This document shows positions 15,454-23,986 of a stretch of DNA of 41,649 bases, in pieces. The notes beneath the pieces are model-generated. The model was not told the DNA's origin, made no database searches, and saw nothing but the letters and a program-made list of their open reading frames with translations. Position numbers and translations under genes: made by a program. Origin of the DNA: a virus; the IMG/VR virus record IMGVR_UViG_3300037258_000024, positions 1 through 41,649 of that record; one strand, written 5' to 3'. Within the stretch, counting starts at the first letter, position 1; every line of letters starts with the position of its first letter.

Positions 15454-15865
15454 ACAAAAGGTTACACACTCTTACACTGTTCATTACCCTCAGCACGATC
15501 TTAGAGAGCATGATAAAACCTATAAAGACTTCAATGCCTTCCACAGGAAGACTAAAAGTGATCCTGAGATCTATAAATGCGCCATAGGCAAGCATAGAGA
15601 TGACTACTCAGAATGTGATCTAGCTCACCCTCTAGAATTACATCACTCTCATGTAGAATTTAGTCTCCAAAACGGGGTGAATCTAAAATGGTTAGAGAAG
15701 GATTACCCAGGAATTTCAAATCCTGACGAAGTTGGAGCTTGGGTAGAGTCGGCTGCTAATCTTGAATGGCTGTGTCTTTTCCATCATAGAGGACAAGGCG
15801 GAGTACATGTAGCTGCGGCTAGTGATTTTGAGGCTGAGCGCTACATTAGAGGCCTAATCCGATGA
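15437..15865 (+). CDS. HNH endonuclease, packaging-associated type
   Basis: This 142-aa protein has a small HNH/ββα-metal nuclease core: DLAHPLELHHSHVEFSL, where adjacent His residues serve as catalytic and metal ligands, and NLEWLCLFHHRGQGGVHV at the end. Small HNH proteins next to the terminase assist DNA cleavage in packaging in several siphophages, and the terminase is two genes downstream. The N-terminus (MPEAHEQKVTHSYTVHY) is duplicated in the upstream homing HNH. AAAGGAAA at 15419-15426 is the ribosome site, inside the end of that gene. Confidence 0.7.
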   Translation: MPEAHEQKVTHSYTVHYPQHDLREHDKTYKDFNAFHRKTKSDPEIYKCAIGKHRDDYSECDLAHPLELHHSHVEFSLQNGVNLKWLEKDYPGISNPDEVGAWVESAANLEWLCLFHHRGQGGVHVAAASDFEAERYIRGLIR

Positions 15866-15903
15866 TTCTTATAGATTAATCTCTGCGTCTATAGGAGAGC
15901 ATA

Positions 15904-16620
15904 ATGGCTGCATCTGATCTAGAGTACATTCTGGAACTCGCTAATAAGCGCAAGCCTTCTAAAGGCGCGTCCCTGGATGGGAAAGCTCAGGCTTATCCTT
16001 CACCCGAGAAGCCACCAGAGGGTACCAATCTGTCGCCAGATGACAATGTCAATGCTGACACTGATCTTCCTCCCGGCGCAGATCAGGGTGAGTGGCAGGA
16101 CAATGAAGACATGCACAATATGGGCATAACTGTAGGCCCAGCTGGCACTGTTTCTCATGGAGCCATGAAGATCGGCCACGTTGTGACTGTTCCTGGCAAG
16201 AACACCAAGAACCGTTATGTTGGAATTCACCATCCTTCTGGCGCTCAGACTGATGCCCATCCTAACCGGGCTCGTGCTGCCATGTCATTGATGGGTTATC
16301 ACACTTACATGCCTCGCAAGGCTGGTGACGGCACCAAGGTGGCAATGACCAATGTTGAGGCTGTTCTGGCTCTTGCTGCAAAGCCGGGAAAGACTCCCGT
16401 AAAGCCTTACGGAAATGTGCCGTATGCTGACCCTGGGTATCAGGCAGACAAGAAGAAGCGCTATCCACTTGACTCCAGTGAGCATGTACATGCCGCGCTT
16501 GGCTACATCAATCAGAAAGATAATGCAGCTAAGTATTCTCCAGAGAATCTTGCAAAAGTGCGAGCAAAGATCTACGCAGCTGCAAAGAAACTCGGCATTG
16601 AGACTAGTGACAGCAAGTGA
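15904..16620 (+). CDS. hypothetical protein upstream of terminase, DUF6582-like C-terminus
   Basis: This 238-aa hydrophilic protein is unfamiliar apart from its C-terminal part (RYPLDSSEHVHAALGYINQKDNAAKYSPENLAKVRAKIYAAAKKLGI), which resembles a small domain (DUF6582 type) frequent in actinophage structural and packaging genes. The short helix motif DLEYILELANK begins the protein and NVEAVLALAAKPG recurs at about residue 150; a related DLETVINLAADS is in the ParB-like protein at 10171. TAGGAGAG lies before the ATG. It may be a virion-internal or terminase-associated protein. This is an inference from neighbourhood. Confidence 0.65.
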   Translation: MAASDLEYILELANKRKPSKGASLDGKAQAYPSPEKPPEGTNLSPDDNVNADTDLPPGADQGEWQDNEDMHNMGITVGPAGTVSHGAMKIGHVVTVPGKNTKNRYVGIHHPSGAQTDAHPNRARAAMSLMGYHTYMPRKAGDGTKVAMTNVEAVLALAAKPGKTPVKPYGNVPYADPGYQADKKKRYPLDSSEHVHAALGYINQKDNAAKYSPENLAKVRAKIYAAAKKLGIETSDSK

Positions 16621-16698
16621 GTTCCTGCAAAGGAAAGCGATACGTACTACGTAAAAGATTCCGTAAGTTCTTTATAAAAGGCAGAAGAAAGTAGAATA

Positions 16699-19600
16699 AT
16701 GGCAGCGAAAACATTCGCTGATGTATTCACACAAGAGCTTGCCAAGAAGCCAAAAGAAGCACTGGTTTCTATGGCAGGTTCTTCTGGTCTAGTCAGCCTA
16801 GAGTCCTTGTTTGATGAGATTCCTGTAGGCCTGGATGTTTTTGTGCGAGACAAGAAGTTCCTAGGTCAGAACATCACACTTTCTCCTGTTCAGGCTGAGG
16901 CTATTCAATACATGGAACGTGTATACTACAAAGATATGTATTCTAAATTGGGAGAGTATGAGCCTTACTGGAATGCTGATATCCCGATAAAGAATTTCTT
17001 GTATTTCCAGTGGGGAAAAGGATCGAAAAGTCCCGATTCTCTAATATACACTGTTGATCAGGGCAAATGGGTAACTTTACGGGACTTCAGGGCTTCTCTG
17101 GTAGCTTCGGCGCCTAAAGACACTGGGGTTGTGGCCTCTCACATGGCTACAGATTCTTTTCTAGAGGGTTATGGTTCCATGTACAAGGTTACTCTAGCTT
17201 CTGGGTTAGAGACCATTGTTTGGGAAGGCCATAAGTTTCTAAGTTGGAACAGAGACGTATCTGATGCTGGCCGAATCTTAGGCGTGAAAGCCAGTAAAGG
17301 GTTTGACTGGAAACGACTTTGGGACATGGAAGTAGGGGATCATGTAGCTGTTTCTAGTTACGTGCCAGAGCCTACAAACACTGTGCAAGTTGATTCACGA
17401 GAAGTAGAACTTGTAGGTCTCTGGATAGGCGATGGCTGTATGCCCTTAAATAGGGGTGACAGAGGACCTACTATGGCTATTGGCTACAAGTCTCCAGTGT
17501 TACTGCATAAATATAAGTCTTTAGGAGAATCCTATGGGCTAAAGCATACAGTACAAGATGATCCTAAGCAGCATAAAGTTACTGTTACCCTGACAAATGG
17601 ACGTAGTTCTAACACTAATCCTGTGCGTGAGGTGTGTTTCAAGTGGGGCTTAAATGGTAAAAGGGCAGCCACTAAACGTATCCCAGAAGAGTTCTTTAGT
17701 CTTCCTAATGATCAAATTGTCCTGTTACTCTCAAGGCTTATAGATACCGATGGGTGGTTAACCTCAGTATCTAATACTTGTGAAATTGGCTATGGTTCTA
17801 TATCTAAAGGACTAGTCGAAGATATTCAGAAACTTCTTCTTCGGTTAGGGGTTCTGGCAGAAGTCAAGCAGAAGAACACTACTTACAAAGATAAGCCATA
17901 TACATCTTATCAGCTAAGAGTGCGTAAGTCTGAGATGGTAGAGCGTCTAGCGTCCCAATTAACTCTTCTTGACAAGGAAGAGAAAAGATTAGAAGTTTTA
18001 GATCGAGTGAAGAATGTAACTAGACGAAATGCCATGCATGGAGATCTGGTTTGGGATCGGGTCAAGTCTATTGAATACCTTTATGAAGGTGAGTACTGGA
18101 CTACTACGGTAGAAGGGCCTGCTTGCTACATTTCTGACGGAGGGTTTCTTGATCACAACTCAGGCAAGGACTCCGTTTGTCGTTTAGGCTCTCTGCGCAT
18201 TGCTTACCTTCTTATGTGCCTTAAAAGCCCGCAGGCTTATTTCGGAATGCCTGAAGATGACAACATTCATATGCTTAATGTGGCTATGTCTGCCACTCAG
18301 GCTCAGAATGCTTTCTTCAGTCCATTGAAAAAGAATGTATCTAGAGGATGGTTCAAAGACAGAACTGAGCCCACTAAGTCTGAGATTCACTATGATAAGG
18401 GCATTATTGGTATTTCTGGGCACTCTGAGACTGAGTCTCAGGAAGGTAATAACCTGATTCTAGGTGTACTCGACGAGATTGACGGTTTCAAGACTAAGGC
18501 AGAGCTAGCAAGGTTTCAGGGTGCCTCTGTTCGAGACAGTTCCAAGAGCGCTGAAGCCATTATGGAAATGGTCGGGACTAGCGGGTCGACTCGGTTTCCA
18601 GAAACACACAAGATGGTGTGCATCAGTTTCCCTCGTTATCTTGGTTCTACTATTCAGAAATTGTGTGCTGAGGGCCGTAAGGACATAGAAGATGATCCCG
18701 AAGGTTCTCCTTACTACGTCTCTGGTCCTCTGGCCACTTGGGAAGTTAATCCCACAAAGAAGAAGTGGATGTTCCTTAAGGACTACAAGAAAGATCCGAT
18801 AGCGGCAGCTGCTAAGTATGAGTGTAACCCTACATATGCCTCAAATCCTTATTATAGTAATGCTTTGGCTGTAGAAAATTGTTTCTCCGACAGAGATCCA
18901 ATAAAGATTGATTACGTCTACAATGGCTCTGTGTGGGAACCTTCATATGAGTTCAGCGAGAATTTCTATCCAGTGCAAGGGGCCATATATGCCATGCATG
19001 CAGACATGGCGGTTACTGGAGACCGAGCTGGGATAGCCCTCGCCCATGTCGTGCGAAGAGATTCTGTAGAAAAAGAGATTTTCGGCGAGAATGGGGAACT
19101 GATACGGGTTACTGACATGTTACCTTATGTGAAGGTGGATTTTGTCATAGGGTTTGAGGCAGATTTAACTTCAGCTCCAGCCAGAGAGATTCAGATCCGC
19201 TGGGCTAGAGATTTATGGGCTGAGTTGAAGCTTCGAGGATTCAACATTCGGCAGTTCAGTTTCGATGGCTTCCAAAGTTTAGAGTCTCGACAAGAACTGG
19301 AGAGACTAGGAGTAAATTCTCCTAGGCTGTCAACAGATCTCACTGAAGAGCACTGGAAAGGTCTTAGAGACTTAATGTATGGCAGCAGGGTATCCCTTCC
19401 TTATAGTGATATTCTTGCCTCAGAGTTACTAAGCCTTACGAGAAGGTCTACTGGGAAAGTAGACCATGTGGCTTCAGGTTCTAAAGACTTCGCTGATGCT
19501 CTGGCTTGTGCTTGCACTGGGGCGATAATGATGGGCGGTCAGGAGTCTGTTACTGGGGACAGGGCATACTACGCAGCTCCAGAGTTTGTTATTGGAGACA

Positions 19601-19728
19601 ATGTAGCGCCTGAGTTGCGAATGCTTGAACATGATCCTATGAACATAGTTTTTGATGAGATGGACTTCGATACGCCCTTGAGCACAGAGGGCTGGGGAGA
19701 CTTGTCCAGCTCTGGCGGTCTGTGGTAG
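16699..19728 (+). CDS. terL: terminase large subunit with P-loop intein
   Basis: The 1009-aa product minus a 379-aa intein leaves a 630-aa terminase. The ATPase domain has Walker A WGKG|SGKD, restored only after splicing, and Walker B in LILGVLDEIDGF. The C-terminal RNase H-like nuclease shows acidic residues in HADMAVTGDRAG, QFSFDGFQS and SKDFADALACA. It drives ATP-dependent packaging of DNA into the prohead and cuts the concatemer. The ATG follows a GAAGAAAGT stretch and a 78-nt gap. The portal gene starts 40 nt later. No small terminase is recognisable nearby. Confidence 0.93.
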   Translation: MAAKTFADVFTQELAKKPKEALVSMAGSSGLVSLESLFDEIPVGLDVFVRDKKFLGQNITLSPVQAEAIQYMERVYYKDMYSKLGEYEPYWNADIPIKNFLYFQWGKGSKSPDSLIYTVDQGKWVTLRDFRASLVASAPKDTGVVASHMATDSFLEGYGSMYKVTLASGLETIVWEGHKFLSWNRDVSDAGRILGVKASKGFDWKRLWDMEVGDHVAVSSYVPEPTNTVQVDSREVELVGLWIGDGCMPLNRGDRGPTMAIGYKSPVLLHKYKSLGESYGLKHTVQDDPKQHKVTVTLTNGRSSNTNPVREVCFKWGLNGKRAATKRIPEEFFSLPNDQIVLLLSRLIDTDGWLTSVSNTCEIGYGSISKGLVEDIQKLLLRLGVLAEVKQKNTTYKDKPYTSYQLRVRKSEMVERLASQLTLLDKEEKRLEVLDRVKNVTRRNAMHGDLVWDRVKSIEYLYEGEYWTTTVEGPACYISDGGFLDHNSGKDSVCRLGSLRIAYLLMCLKSPQAYFGMPEDDNIHMLNVAMSATQAQNAFFSPLKKNVSRGWFKDRTEPTKSEIHYDKGIIGISGHSETESQEGNNLILGVLDEIDGFKTKAELARFQGASVRDSSKSAEAIMEMVGTSGSTRFPETHKMVCISFPRYLGSTIQKLCAEGRKDIEDDPEGSPYYVSGPLATWEVNPTKKKWMFLKDYKKDPIAAAAKYECNPTYASNPYYSNALAVENCFSDRDPIKIDYVYNGSVWEPSYEFSENFYPVQGAIYAMHADMAVTGDRAGIALAHVVRRDSVEKEIFGENGELIRVTDMLPYVKVDFVIGFEADLTSAPAREIQIRWARDLWAELKLRGFNIRQFSFDGFQSLESRQELERLGVNSPRLSTDLTEEHWKGLRDLMYGSRVSLPYSDILASELLSLTRRSTGKVDHVASGSKDFADALACACTGAIMMGGQESVTGDRAYYAAPEFVIGDNVAPELRMLEHDPMNIVFDEMDFDTPLSTEGWGDLSSSGGLW
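17023..18159 (+). mobile_element. terminase intein in the Walker A motif, Ser1 type
   Basis: This 379-aa in-frame insertion begins SKSPDSLIYTV (Ser1, with D5-S6-L7-I8 matching block A) and ends FLDHN before a +1 Ser (SGKDS). Excising it restores GKGSGKD, a good terminase P-loop. LAGLIDADG motifs are visible: VGLWIGDGCM and LSRLIDTDGWL. Block B has WEGHKFL, so the usual TxxH Thr is replaced. Block F is WTTTVEGPACYISDGGFLDHN. Ser1 and Ser+1 fit a class 1-like mechanism, but the atypical block B makes the splicing chemistry uncertain. Confidence 0.88.
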
Positions 19729-19767
19729 GTCCGATGTTTAACTGTGTCGTCTACCTAAAGGAGTGCC

Positions 19768-21582
19768 GTGAGTACCAGTAGCGATAGTATTGTGCCGTCT
19801 GAAGGCAATGACTATGTAGAACTTGCCACCCAGCAGCAGAATCCCAACTTCGCTAACAGCGGAGCCACGGGCAAGTCAAACATGGGCGTGATAGGCGACT
19901 CGGGTCTTATTGTTCCTTCCCCCAAGAAAAAAGAACTGAACTTTGAGCTAGGAGTAACATACTCTTATCCCTTTGCTACTCAGTACCACAACCTGTGGGA
20001 GATCTGGAAGACTGACAAGGTCACCATTCTTCAGCTTGAGGTTATGCGCAGAACTGATGGTCACGCTCGTTCTTTGTACCGAGCCCTCACTTTGCCTATT
20101 GTGTCCGCTTTGAAGACTTCCTATGTCATGCCTGTTGATGGCATGGAAGGTGGCCAGGATGAAGCTAATTTTATCGAATTGATGTTGAATCTTCCACCAG
20201 CTTCTGGCGGCATGGTTGTTACACTTAACAAGTTCATCAGGCAGATGCTGCTAGGAGTATTCCATGGCTTTTCTGCTTTTGAGATGGTTTACTGGGTTCC
20301 TTCGCGCGGGCCTCTAGCCGGGAAGATTACTTTAAAGAAAGCCTCATGGAGACCAGCTGACACTGTTCACTTCTTGACTAACCCTCAGAATGAGTTCGCT
20401 GGTTGGCGTCAACGGACATTTGTCAATGGTCGCTATATTGATGTTCTTTTGCCTCATGAGACTGCTCTTGTCTACACGTGCAATAGTGAAGAATCTCCGT
20501 TTTATGGCGTATCAATGTTCGAGTCTGCTTTCTGGCATTATGACAAGAAGGTCAAGCTCTATTACTTGGCTCACCTGGCTGCTCAGAAGGGGGCAATTGG
20601 CACACGAATTGGCCATATGCCACCCAACCCAAACAAAGCTGACAAGGAGCATTTCCTTCAGCAGCTGAACCAGCTTGGTGTCAAGCAGTTCATGGCTATG
20701 CCTCTTGACTGGGATGTAAATGTAATTCAAGAGACAGGTAAATTTGACTACATAAGTCTGATTGAGCATCATAACCACATGATGTCCGAGTCAGTGCTTG
20801 CGGGGTTCATGGATGGGAATGCAACTGGCGGCAACTCGCCTCAGGTGGACTTCAGTACTCAGGATGACACTCTGTTCATTCAAATGCTTGAGACTGTCAT
20901 GGACGACTTGGCAGATGTCATCAATAACCAGCTTATCCCCAGATTCATAGACTGGAACTTTGGCACTGGAAAGTACCCAACTTTCCATTGGGGTCCGTTC
21001 ACTGATGAGCAGAAGGATGCAATCCGCCTGACTGTCAATCAGATGGCGCTTGCTCCTACCATCAACATGGCACCTGAGCTGTGGCAGGCATTGCAGGTCA
21101 AGTGGGCCAAGGATCTTGGCATCAATGTGGACTTTGACTCTATCCAGGGTCAGTGGGATCAGCAGAATGAGCAGAATGACCAGCTCTCTCAGCTTACATT
21201 CCAGACCAACTTGGTGGAGCAGCACAATTCTCTACTTGAAGCTGCTAATCCTCCACCACCTGTAGCTCCTCCGGTTCCAGGTGCTCCTGCTGCTCCAGCA
21301 GTAGCGGCCAAGCCTGCAGGACCTAATGCTGCTAGTACTACACAGGCACGTCCTGCGGCTAAGAAAGTGCCAGCTACCAAGAAAATAGCTGCTGCTCAGA
21401 AGACCGCTGCTACTGGCGCGCCTGCTGCTAGAAAAGCTCAAACTGCTGCAAAGCAGAATACAGGAGCAGCTAAGCAGAATTCAGGAAATCCTAATCCTAC
21501 TCAAGGTGCCAAGCAGTTGAGCCCTAAGTCCCAAGCTCAGAAGAATGAGGATAAGGCTAAGGAAAGGCAGCGCGGCCATTAA
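19768..21582 (+). CDS. portal protein, DUF935/Mu gp29-like
   Basis: This 604-aa protein has the DUF935 (Mu gp29) portal layout: YPFATQYHNLWEIWKTDKVT, HARSLYRALTLPI, the GFSAFEMVYWV strand, ETALVYTCNSEESPFYGVS and the aligned LAHLAAQKGAIGTR helix. The dodecameric portal forms the DNA channel at the capsid vertex. The last 110 or so residues are a low-complexity, Ala/Pro/Lys-rich tail with no aromatic residues near the end, predicted to be disordered and basic, so it may contact DNA or scaffold. The start is GTG, 5 nt after AAAGGAG. It lies directly after the terminase. Confidence 0.85.
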   Translation: MSTSSDSIVPSEGNDYVELATQQQNPNFANSGATGKSNMGVIGDSGLIVPSPKKKELNFELGVTYSYPFATQYHNLWEIWKTDKVTILQLEVMRRTDGHARSLYRALTLPIVSALKTSYVMPVDGMEGGQDEANFIELMLNLPPASGGMVVTLNKFIRQMLLGVFHGFSAFEMVYWVPSRGPLAGKITLKKASWRPADTVHFLTNPQNEFAGWRQRTFVNGRYIDVLLPHETALVYTCNSEESPFYGVSMFESAFWHYDKKVKLYYLAHLAAQKGAIGTRIGHMPPNPNKADKEHFLQQLNQLGVKQFMAMPLDWDVNVIQETGKFDYISLIEHHNHMMSESVLAGFMDGNATGGNSPQVDFSTQDDTLFIQMLETVMDDLADVINNQLIPRFIDWNFGTGKYPTFHWGPFTDEQKDAIRLTVNQMALAPTINMAPELWQALQVKWAKDLGINVDFDSIQGQWDQQNEQNDQLSQLTFQTNLVEQHNSLLEAANPPPPVAPPVPGAPAAPAVAAKPAGPNAASTTQARPAAKKVPATKKIAAAQKTAATGAPAARKAQTAAKQNTGAAKQNSGNPNPTQGAKQLSPKSQAQKNEDKAKERQRGH

Positions 21583-21629
21583 ATACCGATTAAGTTATAG
21601 AGTATTACATCTTGTGGTTGGGAGTTTCC

Positions 21630-22772
21630 ATGCCTCGGAAGAATAGAAAAGCTAAGGAAGAGTTGTCCATTCTTCCTTCGTCTGAGAATGATTTCGTAGA
21701 GATTGATGCGCCTATTGAGTGTAGTCGTACGCCAACTGGTAAGACATATGAAAAGCATATCCTTAATAAGGGTGTCCTTCTTCATCCTATGACTGGCGCC
21801 AAGATCAACATTGACGACGAATTCGTGCGAAAGCTGAAGAGAAACTTCGACAACGGCACCTGTGACATTGTCCAAGTGCCATTGGCAGACGGCCAGAACG
21901 CGCACTCTGAAGACCCTGATCGCAACATTGGTGAGGTCATTGACATTCGTGAGCGCGACAACAAGATTTATGCAGTCATTGATGCCCGTCGTGCTGATGC
22001 CGTTGACAAGTTGGGAAAGACTTGGTTGGGCGCTTCAGCTATGCTGTCCACTAACTACAAGGACACCAAGACTGGCAACCGTGTAGGCCCTACTTTGCTA
22101 CATGTGGCCGTAACCAATAGGCCTTATGTCACTGGGCTTGAAGATTATAAAGAGATTGTGCAGGCTTCCAATACAGGTAAAGGCTCAAATGCCGCAGTGT
22201 ATCTGGAATCTGCCGATAATAGAAATGATGAGACGCTTGCAGCGTCTACGCCTCCCGAGGAGATTACAATGAACCTAGATGAGCTATTTGCCGCTCTTCT
22301 TGAGCATGGTGTGGATGTGCCAGCTCTTCAGGCGGCAGCTGCTGAGGCTGACGCAAAAGCGGCTCTGTCCAATGAGCTAGCAGACAAGCTGGCTGAGACT
22401 CTAGAGCTTTCCAACAGTTCAGTAGATGTTGAGACTGTTGTAGGCGCTATTGCTGAGCTGCACACTGAGAAGGTCGAGCTTTCAAACCGAGTCCACAACC
22501 TAGAGCGTGCTCAGGCCACTCATGTTGTGAAGGCCCTGGTCAAGGAAGGCTATGTGCTGCCTGCTCAGGAAGAGACCTATGTCGAGCTTCGCCTGTCGAA
22601 CACCGAGCTTTTTGAGAAGCTGGTTCCAGCTGAGCCAATCATCAAGCACAATGCCATGGTCGGCGAAGAGGGCGCTACTGATGAGCGTCACTCTGAACTT
22701 GATCTTGACAAGGAAATTGCCCGTCTTACCGGTCGTAGCGTCGAAATTGACGCTGTCGTAGCTGGCAAGTAA
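21630..22772 (+). CDS. prohead protease with fused scaffold (Mu gpI-like)
   Basis: This 380-aa protein has a Mu I-like serine protease N-terminal domain: GVLLHPMTGAKINID, the catalytic His in QNAHSEDP, and the catalytic Ser in TWLGASAML. Residues about 215-380 form a helical, acidic scaffold with coiled-coil content (ALQAAAAEADAKAAL). After capsid assembly it would cleave itself and other proteins. I chose the ATG at 21630 because GGGAG lies 5 nt before it; an in-frame TTG at 21612 has weaker support. A second, internal start at 22269 has its own strong ribosome site (see separate entry). Confidence 0.85.
   Translation: MPRKNRKAKEELSILPSSENDFVEIDAPIECSRTPTGKTYEKHILNKGVLLHPMTGAKINIDDEFVRKLKRNFDNGTCDIVQVPLADGQNAHSEDPDRNIGEVIDIRERDNKIYAVIDARRADAVDKLGKTWLGASAMLSTNYKDTKTGNRVGPTLLHVAVTNRPYVTGLEDYKEIVQASNTGKGSNAAVYLESADNRNDETLAASTPPEEITMNLDELFAALLEHGVDVPALQAAAAEADAKAALSNELADKLAETLELSNSSVDVETVVGAIAELHTEKVELSNRVHNLERAQATHVVKALVKEGYVLPAQEETYVELRLSNTELFEKLVPAEPIIKHNAMVGEEGATDERHSELDLDKEIARLTGRSVEIDAVVAGK
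22269..22772 (+). CDS. nested scaffold protein (internal start)
   Basis: This is an in-frame internal start within the protease gene. The ATG at 22269 has GAGGAG at 22257-22262, 6 nt upstream, stronger than the parent gene's own site. The product of 167 aa begins MNLDELFAALLEHGVDVPAL and is acidic and mostly helical with a coiled-coil core, as expected of a scaffold. Lambda (C/Nu3) and Mu (I/Z) encode scaffolds this way. The protease domain is absent from it, so it would be an abundant scaffold while the full-length protein supplies protease. Confidence 0.75.
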   Translation: MNLDELFAALLEHGVDVPALQAAAAEADAKAALSNELADKLAETLELSNSSVDVETVVGAIAELHTEKVELSNRVHNLERAQATHVVKALVKEGYVLPAQEETYVELRLSNTELFEKLVPAEPIIKHNAMVGEEGATDERHSELDLDKEIARLTGRSVEIDAVVAGK

Positions 22773-22805
22773 GTCAAGAATCACCCATAAGGGAGAGAAT
22801 AAACA

Positions 22806-23264
22806 ATGACATCTTACACTCCGGGCGATTCTTACCCAAAGATTGAGCTGCCAAGCTACGCGGAGCCCACCCACACTTATGGGTCGACTTTCGGCGACAA
22901 CTTCCACGCCCCCGCAGTTCTGGAGCTACTGGCTTCAACTGACGGCGGCTTTACCCAGCGTGGGGTAATCCTGGCCGGTGGCCAGGGTGTTCTTCCAACC
23001 GGGACCGTTCTGGCTCAGTACACTTCTGGTCCTAACCAGTATGCTTATGGTGTGTATTCTGACAGTGGTTCTAATGGGCTTAACACTCCTCTAGGTTTCC
23101 TACGCAATGGCGTCGATACCGGCACTGTTACAGGGGTTAACACTGGGGGCTTACTAGTAGACCGTGGGATCGTCAATGTAGCAGTGACTTCTGGTCTTAC
23201 TTCCACAGCGATTGTAAAGCTGGTAGGTCGTCAGGATGCCGCTGTTAACCGCTTCTACTTCTAA
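22806..23264 (+). CDS. head decoration protein, lambda gpD-like
   Basis: This 152-aa protein follows the scaffold and precedes the capsid gene, the usual place for a decoration protein. The body is rich in Gly/Thr/Val turns: GVILAGGQGVLPTGTVLAQYT, then GTVTGVNTGGLLVDRGIVNVAV, which resembles the beta tulip fold of gpD-type trimers. The N-terminus (about 1-40) is Pro/Tyr-rich and extended. GGGAGA lies 8 nt before the ATG. It should stabilise the expanded capsid. A strong bidirectional terminator follows the stop. Confidence 0.75.
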   Translation: MTSYTPGDSYPKIELPSYAEPTHTYGSTFGDNFHAPAVLELLASTDGGFTQRGVILAGGQGVLPTGTVLAQYTSGPNQYAYGVYSDSGSNGLNTPLGFLRNGVDTGTVTGVNTGGLLVDRGIVNVAVTSGLTSTAIVKLVGRQDAAVNRFYF

Positions 23265-23291
23265 ACCTTACAGGAAGTAGTCTAAGCTTAA

Positions 23292-23319
23292 AAAATACCC
23301 CTCCTTGGAGGGGTATTTT
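23292..23319 (+). terminator. bidirectional intrinsic terminator between convergent genes
   Basis: A perfect 13-bp inverted repeat (arms AAAATACCCCTCC and GGAGGGGTATTTT) with a 2-nt centre has A tracts on one side and T tracts on the other. It lies between the decoration gene (+) and the end of the reverse-strand endonuclease gene at 23325, so it can stop transcription from both sides. Confidence 0.85.
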
Positions 23320-23324
23320 CATTT

Positions 23325-23954
23325 CTAAATAAGTATTTGAGCTAAGGTAAGTAGTCTTTCGGGACTGTCTTTAAATAGGCCTTCTACGATATTGCACTCT
23401 CTGTGTAGTAAGCCTCTAATACATTTTCCGCATGATTTGCCGTCAGGGCAGCAAGAGTGGTCATGGTCTACGTGCAGTCTTTCATTTTCACGAGGCGGCG
23501 TAAGGCAGCCTGCGCATACCCCTTGCTGTTCTTCTAGCAGTTCTAGGTATCTGTGCGAGGAGATTGAGTACTTTCTGTAGACTTCTTCTTTGTTGCAGCA
23601 AGTGTCTGAACAGTAGACTTGTCTATTTGGAGAGTATGTGCGTGTTACAATGAAATCTTTATTACAGAAAGCATACTTACACGTTTTAACCAATGCTGGC
23701 TTTCCAGGGCATTCAGCACCGCATGTTGTTTGATTAGAGGCTCTAGGAATGAACTCTTCTTGGCAGTTTTTACATACAAGAGGTAGCCGTAGTCTGCTTA
23801 CCTCGCTTTGAAGTTTTTTAGCTTTATTAGTAAATCTGCATTTTTTAGGAGAAGGGCAGAATTTTTGCACGTACCGTACTGGGGTGTACAACTCATTACA
23901 TACTAGACAGTGTCTGTCTGATTTATCCCACAGCCTGTCGGATCTTCGCGCCAT
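23325..23954 (-). CDS. endonuclease VII-like (recombination endonuclease) mobile-type protein
   Basis: This 209-aa reverse-strand protein ends with a recombination endonuclease VII-type domain: YLELLEEQQGVCAGC, LHVDHDHSCC, CIRGLLHRECNIVEGLFKDSPERLLTLA, whose HVDHDH and GLLHRECN motifs carry the catalytic His/Asp and Asn. The N-terminal 140 residues contain three Cys-rich zinc-finger-like units (CLVCNELY, CKNCQEEF, CKYAFCNKDF). The ribosome site AGGAGGAG is a perfect match. It is the only reverse gene among head genes and is separated from them by a divergent promoter and the terminator, like a homing endonuclease insertion. It may resolve branched DNA or cut homing sites. Confidence 0.83.
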   Translation of the reverse strand: MARRSDRLWDKSDRHCLVCNELYTPVRYVQKFCPSPKKCRFTNKAKKLQSEVSRLRLPLVCKNCQEEFIPRASNQTTCGAECPGKPALVKTCKYAFCNKDFIVTRTYSPNRQVYCSDTCCNKEEVYRKYSISSHRYLELLEEQQGVCAGCLTPPRENERLHVDHDHSCCPDGKSCGKCIRGLLHRECNIVEGLFKDSPERLLTLAQILI

Positions 23955-23986
23955 GCTCTTCTCCTCCTTTGTTGGTTGATGGTTCT

